Shown here: positions 48,831 through 61,406 of the stretch, piece by piece | Layout of the letters: every line of letters starts with the position of its first letter | Numbering within the stretch: the first letter of the stretch is position 1 | Assembly: GCA_028023455.1 (NCBI GenBank) | Contig: JAQFVV010006238.1 | Location: forward strand, 7,634,572 to 7,698,571 | Direction: 5' to 3' | DNA: 64,000 bases | Source: Epiperipatus broadwayi | Taxonomy: Eukaryota > Onychophora > Udeonychophora > Euonychophora > Peripatidae | Program-made: the position numbers and the translations under genes | The notes under the pieces: model-generated | Told to the model about the DNA's origin: nothing | Database searches by the model: none | Seen by the model: the letters and a program-made list of their open reading frames with translations, nothing else

Positions 48831-49082
48831 TTAGAAACAAGACCTAAACACTAACCCCAAGCATTTATGCAACAAGTTCCTATCAGTTTTGCAAGCATGA
48901 ATTTTTTAGACACGTAAATGTCTTCAAACTCAGCTTATCAAGCCAGATAGCTATATGGGTTTATCTGGCTTGATAAGCTGAGTTTGAAGACATTTATGTG
49001 TCTAAAAAAAATTCATGCTTGCAAAACTGATAGGAACTTGTTGCATAAATGCTTGGAGTTAGTGTTTAGGTCTTGTTTCTAA

Positions 49083-49141
49083 CTCCTATCCTTCACTGAT
49101 GATAGCAAATCAGCTTGAAATCAGCTGATCTGAGGGTGGAG
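49083..49141 (+). ncRNA. Hammerhead ribozyme, family F copy 3
   Basis: CTGATGA 49096-49102, helix II AGC/GCT with T-T at its base, GAAA 49117-49120, helix III ATCAGCTGAT, C49130, cleavage predicted before T49131. Helix I: ccttca (49090-49095) with tgaggg (49131-49136), ctcc (49083-49086) with ggag (49138-49141). Confidence 0.82.
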
Positions 49142-49495
49142 CCAATGAAAGAGACAGTGAATTCTGACTCTGATGTTTATGTAAACAAAAATAGGCTTGT
49201 TTGGAGGTCTTGGTAAAGCTCCATCTACTGATCATAAATACAAGTGATGGCAAGTTTACGTATATAAAACTTGTTTTTGTTTTTCATAAATGTACTTTTG
49301 ATGTTTCTTGCAATGATATATACTGCAGAAGCTTTGACTATGTGGAGAAACTGAACTGATATCAGACCCATATAGCTATCTGGCTTGATAAGCTTTGTTT
49401 GAAGACCTTTATGTGTCTAAAAAATTCATGCTTGCAAAACTGATAGGAACTTGTTGCATAAACGCTTGGAGTTAGTGTTTAGGTCTAGTTTCTAA

Positions 49496-49554
49496 CTCCT
49501 ATCCTTCACTGATGATAGCAAATCAGCTTGAAATCAGCTGATCTGAGGGTGGAG
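49496..49554 (+). ncRNA. Hammerhead ribozyme, family F copy 4
   Basis: CTGATGA at 49509-49515, exactly 413 nt after copy 3, with the same helices. It completes the forward tandem dimer. Confidence 0.82.
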
Positions 49555-49637
49555 CCAACAAAAGAGACAGTGAATTCTGACTCTGATGTAAACAAAAATA
49601 CGCTTGTTTGGAGATCTTGGTAAAGCTCTATCTATTG

Positions 49638-49640
<3 letters not shown>

Positions 49641-49725
<85 letters not shown>
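49641..49725. repeat. (AT)n microsatellite at the end of family F
   Basis: Uninterrupted alternating AT following gatc. It replaces the last ~50 nt expected of the family F unit, so expansion or insertion into AT is likely. Confidence 0.95.
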
Positions 49726-49728
<3 letters not shown>

Positions 49729-50114
49729 AAAAAACTGAAATCTTGAAAAGAAAGATGTTTTACATTCATAAACAGTTCCTTTGCTATGAGAGTCACAATC
49801 TTGAAAAAAATTAATTTGTGTATTTGATTTAATAATACTGTTTCTGTTCACCTAATTTTCATGATGAGAATAACATTTCACACACTCAGAAATCTGTTAT
49901 AGAAAAAAATTATTTATATAGTATTGCTTTGTTTGTGAAAAGATGACAGTTTTTTTGTCCAAACTGTCTGCAATTCCATTACTAGCATGTTAGCATGAAG
50001 TACTATAATATCACTTGATCACCAATTCTTATTCTTATGCAATCCATTAATACAGCAGCACATTACTTCTTACAATATTCAGATCTAGTGCAAATCATAG
50101 CCATTAATTAATTC

Positions 50115-51275
50115 TAAAAGGTTAGTGCATTAAAATCTTTATCTAATGCCTATTCATTCTATATCCCCAGGTTAGTTTTTAGCTTGTGGCTTTCATTAAT
50201 GAAAAACCTTGGATGTGAGAGAATTGTACCTAGATCTTTTGATTTAATGTAACCCTCGAAGCAGATATCTTTTACCTTTTTAGTAACATTTTGAGTTATA
50301 AACTCATACTGAAAATGCATAATGTTTTCAATCTAGGTTAATTTACTTGCATAGTCATGAAGATTTGAACCCAGTTCAGTATCTTTGGTGACTTTAATAA
50401 CCATAGTAATTAACATCCATTGGCTAGCAACATAACATGATGACCATAGGATTATTATGGGAGAAAGATACTATTGTGTTAACAATGCAAGCATAAAAAA
50501 TGGTAGTCATGTAAAGTTATAAATTAATTTAATACGGGTCCTAACCAAATGATGTTGATGACTATGGTTATTAAAAAGCAAAGACACTAAAATATATAGA
50601 TACTGAACTGGGTTCAAACCTGTATTATTATACAAGCAAATTAGCTTAGATTAAATGTTGCAAGTTTGGCTCATAGCATTATATTTAGCTAAAAAGGTAA
50701 ATGGTAGCTACTTCAGGGCTGCATTAGATCAAAGATTTAGGGTTAGTGCTCTCAGAAAACCATAAGCTAGAAAGTAGTCAGGGGATATTGGATGAGTAGG
50801 CATGAGACAAGGATTTTGATGCACTAATCTTCTAATATCAATTGATGCTTTGCACTAGGTGACATTATTGTATAAAGAGAGTTGCTACTGTTTTAACAGT
50901 TTATGTTGTGTAAGTATAAGAAATGGTAGTCATGTGATGTTATAATGGTTTAATACCCACCTTAACCAAAGAATGTTGGTGACTATTAAGATTTGTATTA
51001 TTATACATGTGAATTACTATACACTGAAAAGCATTATAGTTCACTAAAAAGATAAAAAAATGGCTTCAAGAAGGATGTGTTGGATTGAAAATATAGGTGT
51101 AGTGTTTTCAGATCCAAAGCTGTTCCATGATGAAAGTCATAAAAATAGATGGGCTATTGGATAATGAGCTGGTGTTAGGCAGAAGCTTTGAAGCAGTAAC
51201 TTTCTAGCATCCATTAATTATTATGGCTTGCACTTGGTGGAAATATCATATGGAGAAAGTTTCTGGAGGTGTGGA
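50115..51275. mobile_element. Family B fold-back locus (old)
   Basis: The reverse-strand portion 50115-50440 is followed by forward sequence from about 50480 to 51275. The forward part holds about 1.8 units in tandem, with the shared gatgttgatgactat-type block near 50550 and 50970. The hammerheads are decayed: at 50190 (reverse) the box reads TTAATGA; at 50755 the first box is gone but GAAAGTAGTC remains; at 51128 ATGATGA remains but GAAA does not. The order (inverted part, then tandem forward units) is the same as at 61.4-62.3 kb. Confidence 0.7.
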
Positions 51276-52920
51276 TGACAAATAGAAATGAGACATGTTT
51301 TGTATCATTGTGGATTACCATATGTGCTTTTCTTACTATTTCCAAATATTAAAAACACATTTATTTATTTTTTGAAATTTGTGCTTTACTTCCTAACAAA
51401 GTGATGTTTCTATTTTTCTATAGAAGTTTTGCTCAATTTGAAATAAAAATTTAATGTTAATACATTATTCAGTCATAGGTTCAAGGATAAAACACATTGC
51501 AATATTTCACATCGTATAACTTGTGATTCAGTTATACTGGTACTTTTACAACTTTTGTGGTGAATATCTAAGCAAATCTACTACATAATTAATGCATTAA
51601 CTCAGAGATGCTGTTTTATGTATCTTGGAGATTGAATCAGCAAGCTATTATTGTTTTATTCCCACACACTATATATTATTAAAATGGTTAGAAATTAATC
51701 TCTCCTTTATGAAATAATGATATAATAAAAAAATTTCATTATTAAAGCAAGCAGTGTGATTCAGGTAAGTAATGCCTTTAACTTACCAGATAAGTAAAGA
51801 TTGATCATAAAGTACAGTTTTGAAGTCATAGGGGGTGTGACTTTTTTGTATTGTGGATAGTTGCAATATAATAAGTTTGGATGTAAGGTATTGCTGAATT
51901 TTTTTCTCTAATGCAATAAATGTTTACCTTCTAACAAGATATTAAGATTGACTAACAGCAATCTCTCACTTTTAAGGTAGTGATGTAATGGAGAATATTG
52001 AAGTATTAGCTTTGATAAAAAGACTCAAGTGTTTATTAGCTCTAACTCATAAGAATGAAGATACTGGTATGTAGTTGTGATATAATCGAGTCTGACACAA
52101 AATGTGTCCTGATGAAAATTTTTTTAAAAATGTAAATATTTATTATTATTTATTTTGTTTGTTTATTTGAGAAAAATGGTACTTCTGTGAAATTAAAAAA
52201 AAGTGTTGTCCAGTATTAGAGATAATTTGGTATGGGAGATAATTGTGAATATAATATTTAAATTGAAATTAAGTCCAGTATTAAATAAAATGATTGGAAA
52301 ATAGAAGGCATATGGCTTATTGCTCAGGTGTTCATAAAAATTTTGAGCACCAGAATCACTTCAGAGTATGTTTAATCACCATCATCTTTTAAGCAGCCTA
52401 TGGTAATGCAAATGTTTTTGTGTCAAATTTTAAGGAATGGCAATATTCAATTGGCTGCTAACTGCTAGTTGATGGAAATTTCATTGTTTTTACACCTTTG
52501 TATTATCAGTTATCTGAGAATAGTTAGATATGTATTTATTTACCAATATAAAATGGTTAATTCATGGACTATGTTTTGACTACATGAAACAATATTCTAA
52601 GCATTTTATTAAAATATGATAAAGGTAGCCTACATTTAAACTCATATCAAAGGCTTAGAAAGTAATGCATTTTATAGCATCATGAGACTTTTTTCCATTA
52701 ACTAATTTATATGGTATTGATATATAGTATATGCAAATTGTCATTTTGCAAAAACTGTTACTTTGACTTTAAATAAAAAACGAACACTTTGGTATTGGCA
52801 GTGTATGTCAATATTTATATTTGATTTGAAATATTGCATTTACTAATTTATTTTTTATTTATATCCTTAGACCTTTTCTGTAAATATATAGAGTCTCAGA
52901 AATGCCTCCTAAAAAGAATG

Positions 52921-52922
<2 letters not shown>
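51276..52922. other. AT-rich spacer, nothing recognised
   Basis: No gene or supported repeat. Confidence 0.5.
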
Positions 52923-52958
<36 letters not shown>

Positions 52959-52970
52959 ATATATACACAC

Positions 52971-52992
<22 letters not shown>
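52923..52992. repeat. (AT)n/(AC)n compound microsatellite
   Basis: AT runs with an internal acacac step and a gtgtgtg end, partly palindromic. Confidence 0.95.
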
Positions 52993-53001
<9 letters not shown>

Positions 53002-54119
53002 GGATTGTGGTTCTCTATTAGAAAGAAAATCTTAATCGTGCTCTGAAATTTTCAACTACAGATAATTTTCGAATAGTAATCCCACTCTAATCTGCATCTC
53101 AGGTATAGAAACAAATGCATAGACCACAGCATCATAAGATTTATTACACACATATGTGCGTACACATATAACACAAAACAAACGTTTCAAACAGTGCTAT
53201 ACAACTATTGATGAATTATTGTTTGGTCTCTTCTAAAAATTAAATTATATTCCGTTTTATAATATAATTTGAAAATATTACGTTTATTTATGGATTTTGC
53301 AAATTAAGTTGCAAAAGATATGTTATAACTAATGCAGTACCATTCTTTTCAAGTTCGCTAAAACTTTAAAATTCCCAGCTCTCTTTCTCAAACTAACTAT
53401 TCATTTATTCTTACTTAAAAGTGTAAGCTTTTACAAAGTACTAATTGGAGAGGAAACTAGATTAATTGGTCAAAATCTGGATCCTTTTCTTTTTAATTAG
53501 TTTATCTATTCTTTCACATAAGTTAATTCTTTTGGCTTTGTGGTAAGGAATAACAGAAAATCAATTCTTAAGCCTTACATGATTTTCAGGGTTAATAAAA
53601 AGCAACTTGGTGTGCAGAAAATAAGCAATTAGTTGATCAAAGTTATAAACAAAGTGTATCTAATAACATAACTAATATACAATGTGATGAAGCATGAAAT
53701 TAGAAATGTGTTAATTAATATCATTTAACCGATACAAAGTTTTAACCCTTTGTGGAATACAAATCTACCTTTGTGTCACTTTATATTTATTTATTTATTT
53801 ATGCATGTATTTTGAATTTTTTTTCTGATTGGAAAGTTGAATAGCAAGATGATACTATACTCTGTGCAGCTTAGTGTAATAGTAGAGTAGAATATTTTGA
53901 AGCTTACATTCTGTACAACCTGGCTCCATCTCTCTTATTTTAAGTGCTTCAGGTTTTTATGATAGTAGATTGCAACTGTTCTTTGCTTTTTAAACAATAC
54001 TTATGCTAGCATTCCAACATTTAACATTATATCTTAACTATTAATGGAACTTTTACATATTTAATATGTTAATAAATTTTTGTAGATTTTTAAAAACAAT
54101 TTATTTTAAAATTTGTTCT
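52993..54119. other. AT-rich spacer, nothing recognised
   Basis: No gene or supported repeat. Confidence 0.5.
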
Positions 54120-54812
54120 TTTTATTTTTATCAATGTGTCCCTCATTTCAACTCTATCATATGACAATCATCCACCAGCATATGCTCTCAGTTTATCCTC
54201 ATATATTTATCCATCTACTAGCACAGAAGTTTAGCCCATCCTCTCTCACCTCAACTCCACCATATCACAACCACCTACCAGCAAAAAATTCCACCTATCC
54301 TTTCTTAACTCAACTCCACTATATCATAATCATCTACTAGCACAGAAGCAAAGACCATCCTCTCTCATCTTAACTCCACCATATTACAACTATCCACTAG
54401 CACATCAATTCACTCCATCCTCGCTCATCTTAATTCTCTTACATCACAATCATTCACCAGCATAGAAACAAAGTCAATCCTCTTTCATTTTAACTCTTAT
54501 CATATGACAATCCTCTACCAGAAAAGGCACTCAGTTCAACCTCATATGAAACCCATCCACCAGTCCAGTAACTCAGACCATCCTCTCTCATATCAATTCC
54601 ACTATAACACAATCTTCAATCAACACAGAAACAAAGGCCATCATCTCTCATCTCAATTTCATGATATCACAATTATTCACCTGCAGAGAAAATCAGCCCA
54701 TCTTCTCTCATCTCAATTCCCCCATATCACAATCATCCATCAGCATAGAAATAAAAACAATCTTCTCTTATCTCAATTCCATCATAGAACAACCATCCAC
54801 CACCACAACTGA
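54120..54812 (+). repeat. Minisatellite, about 60-nt unit, roughly 11-12 units
   Basis: The unit is C-rich on the forward strand with the order 'tcctctctcatctcaa', 'ccatatcacaatcatcca' and 'cagcatagaaacaaa'. Units diverge by roughly 15-30%. Because 60 is a multiple of three, a forward frame stays open across the last units (54504-54812) as a ~20-residue repeat with IHQHRNK. I do not regard it as a gene: there is no start context, and the open frame follows from the period. Confidence 0.85.
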
Positions 54813-57800
54813 CCAAACTCTATAATTATGTAAGTGCATTATGAATAACCATAAATAATCTATAGATATAAAATCTTTTAAATTTCCTCACCTATGATGA
54901 CAGTTTGATTCTCCTCCACTACACAACTTATATACAATCTGGAAACACAACTGATAAAAAAAAGTGAAAAATATTTTGTTTAAAGTTGTTTTCTTTTATT
55001 ATTGAATTCTAAACATATTAAGGTGAGTATTAAACATTATAAGCAATGTAGTAAATAATCTTACTATATTTTTCATACGCACACAATTGTTTTTTTTTTT
55101 AAATCTCTATATAAATTTATACACATTGTATTTATTCAGTTTGAAAAAGTGGATGAAAAAGCATAAGAAGGTATACTCTTTATTAAAACATCTCATAAAC
55201 AACATTAAAACAGTCTTGGCAAAACTGTGATCTTCACATATTTTTTATGTAATATTATTACACCAATACCAATAAAGAGTGGATTCGGCTTTTAGGATAA
55301 TTTAGTGTAGACATTAAGTTTATTGTAACAAATAATAATTCATACTGGGATAGCAATATTAGCAAATGTCAACCTGCAATAATGTATGGTGACATTTGTC
55401 TATTGATTTTTTATCAAGCAGTTTCATTTTAGTGCTAGTGGTGTTATATTTCAGTTTTTATTTTTGTTCACAGATGGCTGAAAAAATTTAGAAATAAAAA
55501 GTGCAAATACCAACTTAAGGATTTTGGTACGTATTGTAATTATTATTTTATAAAAGAAAATTTTATGTTTTTCTATTTATTTTTGTAGCTATATTTTCAT
55601 TTTTAAACATATTTCTATTAATTTGATCCTTAACATAATTATTAACATGAAATATACTTTTGTATAATATTATATTTAAGATTACATATTAGGTAAAATA
55701 TATGTTTTTTTAAAAATTATTATTGTAAAGTGAGATTCTAAGCTTTTTAAATTATTTTTTAAAATAAAATTTCTTTTACTTTTTATTATTTGGAAATAAT
55801 AAATAGTAAAAAAAATTTCCAGTGTAATCTTTATTGATATATATTGTGCCCTTATACTTGGTGTAGACAGTTGAAGTGGGGTTTGAAATGTTGCAATTTT
55901 TAAAAAAAAAAATTAAATTTATGTTATTTTTTAAAATGATTTAGTGATTTTTCAGGTAGTATGAGTTCAAACTTAATAAATAGAAGCATGTAAAGAAATT
56001 TTAAATAGTTTATAGTCATTTTAATATAAGTTAAGTGATAAAAATATATAGAGTATCATTTCAAAGATAAAATTAAATAACATTTATTATATTTAATTGA
56101 TACAATAATAATACAATAGTCTAATTCTAGCAATAAATATTATATACAATATATTTAATATGTTTTAAAATAATTATTTGTTTAAATTATTATTTAGATA
56201 ATAAATAATTTAATATTAGTCTAGAAGGTTCTGAAAGTGTCACATGGTTAAAGGTGCATGTTGATATGTGAGCTTTCATATTTTAGAGAAAGGAAAATAT
56301 TGATTTTTAGTCATATTAATAAAATTAGATACATTGTAATTGTTGCAAAATTAAGTCTAGTAATGATATTTTAAAAAGGTAATAATTAAAATTATTATGT
56401 TGTTTAAATATAATGTTCTGTTTTAAAATCAATATTTTAGAGCCATTAAAATATTTAAATTGTTTTAATAATGATATTTGATATTTTAATAAAAATATTT
56501 TAAATTAAAGTACTAAATAATTTGGTATAATATTTTTAAAATGATGACTCATAGTTTTAAAACTATTTTAAAGATGAAATTAATTTAGTTTATGTAAATT
56601 AGCAAGTGTTCTAAAAGCAGAATTAACCAATGAAATCATTAGATCAAATCAATAAAAAAGGAGGTGGTCAATCAAGTCTAGATAGTGCAGTACAGAGTCA
56701 ATTAGTGTGTGATTGTAAAATTTATAATCAATACTTTTTGGCTAATTGTTTAAAAGTAATAATTTTACAATCATTATTATTTTCAGTTTTAAAAGTTTGT
56801 TAAAAGTATAATTTAATAACTATTTTAAATAATGATTAAAAAGAAATCAGTTGAGACTGGAGAGGAAATGAAGATATGTACAGACTTGGAATTTAATATA
56901 TCTAATATATTCAGAGTAACGAACAATTATTTTTAATAACTTTATCCCATTATAATAAATATAGTTTTTCAATAAAACTTAAGCTAACTAATATAAAAAA
57001 AAATATTTAATAAAAATTATTCTCATAATGTTATAAATTTCAAGAGAAAGGAAAGAAAAGATAAATTAAAATTTTGCATTTAAATTAGAAGCTAGATGAA
57101 GTAATATTTTTTATGATGTGCAAGTATATTTGTTTTGTTACATGGATTCAAATAGAATGCCTTATCTTTAATTATCTTAAAAGATTAGTTTAAATAAATT
57201 TTATGTTTGTGGGTGATATATTTTAAAAAGTTGAAAGAAAATGACTTTTGAATTTATATGCTTTTAAAAATTTTTTATTTATTGTAAAACTGATGAATGA
57301 ACTATATGTTTTAAATGACTTTCCTTATTTAAAATAAAGTAAACTATAATGTGTTTCTTTTTGATGATTTGCATTGTAATATATAATTAATGCTTGGATG
57401 GAAAAACTATCCTTTACTTAAAGAAAACTAATTGAAATATACACATTTTTGAAAAAGTCTTCAATAATTTTAAAAATATCTACCTTTAGTGAATACTAAA
57501 TATGGATGTAGCTGAAAGAAAATTAATAAATGAACAAATCTTATGTTATTAAATATTCTACACATGTTTACCATTGGAAATGTAGATATTATATGTAAGC
57601 TATATTTATCATGATATATTTTGATATATATAAGAGTTGGAATTAATATGAAATACATACAGAGGTTGTCTTATTTAGCATAAAAATGATTTTTTTTCTT
57701 ACTGAAATATTTCTTGCCTGGATAAATATTCAGAAAGGAGATTGAAATAAATATTTATCTATCAAGTATCAACAATATTTTCTCTACATTTTTTAGGATT

Positions 57801-59343
57801 TTGATTTTACTATTTATGTGTTTGTTGAATGATGCCAGGAGAGATAAGCAATATTTGTTCATAACTTTCTATACATAAATAAGCAATGGGGGAAGAATAT
57901 TGAAAGTACTAAAAGTGCGAGGAGAACAAAAGACTTTTAGTAACTTTAAATTTTTCTTGCTATTTTAGTTTATTGCTAATATTTTAAAATAAGATTTAAC
58001 TAACGTGCTTATTATAATATGTGTTCTTAATTTAAAATTAATATAGATTAGTTTTTTTTATATTATATAAAGAAAAAGATTTTCAGAAAATTTTCTGACA
58101 GGTAAATAACACTTATAGATTGTTTGGATGGATGGATGGTAGAGAAGAAGTGGATCACCATTCATGGTTTCAATAATTGTTGAAATCATGGGTAACATTA
58201 TTTATTTATATTGCATTGTCTTCTAATATTTTTAAAATGATATTTTTTAAATTAGTACATTATTATTGTTATGTGTCATATTGCTTGAATATTTAAAAGT
58301 TAAATGAATCATTTATATTATTATCGTCATATGTATTTTATGAAGAAAAAGAGAATACAAGAGAATGTCTTATAAAATATATAGAGATATTTTTTCTCAT
58401 AAATGCTTGAATATACATACCTTATACAACCTGATTGAGTTATTAACATATTATTATTATAAATGGCATCTGCTGAAATATGATCTCTAAATTATATAAT
58501 GTTACAATAAATGAATAATTGTATAATATTAATGAATGTTATTTATCAAAATCGTTTGTGCCTGAAATACCTTCTAACCTAACCATCTTGAAATGAATAT
58601 TAAATCTTTGTTGATTAAAAATTGCTATTAAAGCTTAGAAACAATGTCTTTGAAACAGTAGTTTTTTATATAAATTATACTATAATTATACATATGTGAT
58701 TTTTTTGCATGGGTTAATGAAGCTGTAATTATACTATAATGTTTAATATGCCTACTTAGCACTTTTGAGATTCAGTATTCTAATCTCATACTCATAGCTT
58801 TATGAATGAAGACTGTTATAATTTATTGTACACATATGCAAATGAGCTTGAATTTTTAATTAGTTAGTCCATTGTTTGGAGAGAGAAGCATGTCTCTCTT
58901 CTACTAATGTCACTGAGATCATTTGTTATGTAAAAAGCTTCTTTGACCTTTCTTTTGGCATCATTTTTCACTAAATATTGTTCTAGGATCCCTAATGGAT
59001 GGTTGAGAATTAACAAAGAAATATATTTTTATTTGCAGATATCTTAACATATACATATGCTCATAAACAATATCCAAGATGCAAATAATATTGTTTATTG
59101 TAAAAGAGTAATGATTGGCAGATAGTAATTGTTTTTTTCACAAAACATTGTTTATATAAGTTTGGTAAAATTGTATGTGGATAACATAAGTTAAATTAAT
59201 ATTATTTAAAATTACTCTAGATTTATATGGTTTTAATTAGTTATATATTTATAAGATATATTGTCTGAGTTCATTTGTGTGTAAATGTAAATGTAGACAT
59301 AACATATATTGTATCTTTTGACAATAAAAATAATTATTTTGAA
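54813..59343. other. Long AT-rich spacer, nothing recognised
   Basis: About 4.5 kb of A/T-rich DNA with homopolymer runs. There are no LINE motifs, hammerhead boxes or tRNA-like heads that I can support. Confidence 0.5.
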
Positions 59344-60530
59344 TATACACCTGGGCCTCTTTTTATGAGGACTTATTTAACACGATTTTGAAGTTACGCG
59401 ATTCATGTTTCACCGGAAGTCGAATTCTGATAATGCGATATTACTTTAAATAATAAATTTCACATATTTACATTATATTGAAAGTAATAGCACATTATTG
59501 GAATTCGACTTTCATCTTAGTAATTTCAATATTTTCAGTGCTTTATAATAGTAAGATTTTATGCAATAATGAAATTAAAATCATGATTTCCACATTTTAT
59601 GTATACACACATTAAATTTTACAAGATTATAATGTAAATTTGTTCAAACATTGTGCGTGTTAATTTTACATTTTAAATCACATTCTGTTTTTGCTTTTTA
59701 AAAAAGAACGTAATCAATTATTAATCATTTAGTGTCTGCAAGTTTATTTTTAAAAGGTGAGTAATAGCAGTGGGCACAATTAAATTTGACAATTAAAAAT
59801 TAAAATCTGATTTTTAATTGTAATTAACAATTTAAAAATTACTTATGGCGACTTGAAATTAATATGATGTAAAATGAAATTTGATTTTTAAACGGAATTG
59901 AAAATTAAAAAATTAAAGACAAAAATAAGAATTTAATTTTTAGTTGTTAGTTTTAATTAAATTTTTCCCAGAAGTGGTGAATAAATGTCTTTTTATTATC
60001 ATAAGTCTAAGTTCATAAACAATTAATAAAATCATCATCTCAAAGATTAATTACTAATTATGTTGTCAGCAGAAAACCATTAACACAATATGAGAGTGAA
60101 CTTGGTGCTAGTTGTATTTTCTCTTGTGAAGAATCTATTTTGTACCAGTTTGCAAATGAAACTGTTTATCAGCAAATAGTGATAATAATTAAAACGTGTA
60201 TAAAAAAATGTAAATTACTGTACTGTAAATTATGCTTAAAAATATATTATTTTGAATAAAATTAAATGTTATAGTTAAAAAAAGTTTGTCTTGTATCAAT
60301 TTTTTTCAAATTTGAAATTTTTTATTAGTCATATTTTATTTCCTTATTTTTTTTTTGCGTGAATTTTAAAGTAAATTTTACATTGGTGCTTTGCTTTTAG
60401 GAGAGTTTTGAAAAATCACAGTCTGTATCCCCCCTTTTTCAAGGTAAGTTATGCCTATTTTTGCGCAATTTTGTTTGCGTGCGTTTTCTGAGGAACCTAT
60501 CTATCGTGTAAAACAAGACCCAGGTGTATA
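59344..60530. mobile_element. Non-autonomous TIR element with TATA target duplication
   Basis: The element 59348-60526 starts CACCTGGG and ends CCCAGGTG, with TATA directly outside on both sides (59344-59347 and 60527-60530). The inverted repeats match again after an indel at (t)ttaacacgat / atcgtgtaaaa. There is no transposase; the interior is AT-rich. A 36-bp inner inverted repeat (about 59414-59450 with 59478-59516) forms a hairpin. I cannot assign a transposon superfamily. If the duplication is only TA, a different class is possible. Confidence 0.65.
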
Positions 60531-60538
60531 CATATATA

Positions 60539-60697
60539 ACAATAAAAATAATAAATATAACGGTAATAAACTAATATAGTCTTTCAATCCAATTACTTTC
60601 AGTTAATTCCTTTACCTGCCTCAACTGCCGAAAGTTTTTGGATTGAAAGACTGTTTATAATAGTTTATTACCATTATATTTATTATTTTTATTGTTA
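60539..60697. repeat. Small fold-back repeat, ~55-bp arms
   Basis: The left arm 60539-60593 (ending ctttcaatccaa) pairs with the right arm 60638-60697 (starting ttggattgaaag), with a ~44-nt loop. It could be a MITE. It has no partner in the window. Confidence 0.8.
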
Positions 60698-61406
60698 TTA
60701 CAATAGTTTTTTTAATTTATGGACATTTTATTTATAATATATATTACACCCTCCAATAGAAAGACAATCCATAGAAGATATGCCAAATCCCTACACTAGG
60801 ATATATTATAAATTTATCTAAGTACCATTTAATATTCTTACCATTTTCTCAATTATATTTAGTCAAAATTAACAATTGTGTGACTAACCTATCCTATTAA
60901 CAAGATTACATACCCTTTAAAATTAAATAAACACTAAAGTATTTATCCAATGGCATAAGGATATCAAGACAATCCACTTTATTCAGTATCCAAATATTCT
61001 CATGACTAACACTAATGCTTAAATAAGTAGAATAAAGCATATATAACTGTGAAATTTAAATTAACTTACTTAATAAGTTGTATTATTATTTTATTGTATG
61101 ATAATCTTTTATTATTATTACTTTTATAACATTATCATTAAGAATAACCATAATATCAATATTATTCTAAGGAAATCTCAGGATTATCATTGATTTTGAT
61201 ATAACTATTTATACCAACTATAAAATATCAAGAGGGATTTTACTCAACTCATTACAAATATATCACTATTTTATTTTGTGGTCTCTATTATTGAATAATA
61301 AATCACTATTTTTTATTCAATCTGTAATTATCATATCGAACTCTAAATAAAAACTAATTCCTAATATGATTTCTTAACAATAAATATACTTTACTACATT
61401 TGCAGT
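60698..61406. other. AT-rich spacer, nothing recognised
   Basis: No gene or supported repeat. Confidence 0.5.

Larger units (their letters stand above)
48203..49640. mobile_element. Family F palindrome: inverted tandem dimers with four hammerheads
   Basis: Two 413-nt units lie in reverse orientation (48203-48957), then two in forward orientation (48962-49640). The four CTGATGA boxes are at 48398, 48811 (reverse), 49096 and 49509 (forward). They are exactly 413 nt apart on each side and symmetric about 48956.5. Arms of about 680-750 nt are almost identical, with a ~12-nt centre. The right side ends in a (TA)n tract, and the left side begins after a short one. No protein is encoded. A transcript would form a very long hairpin. 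Without inversion, each arm is a tandem retrozyme-like dimer. Confidence 0.88.

Noticed and set aside
37869-49851. Frames made of Tyr-Ile repeats across (TA)n tracts
   Set aside because: These are translations of microsatellites.
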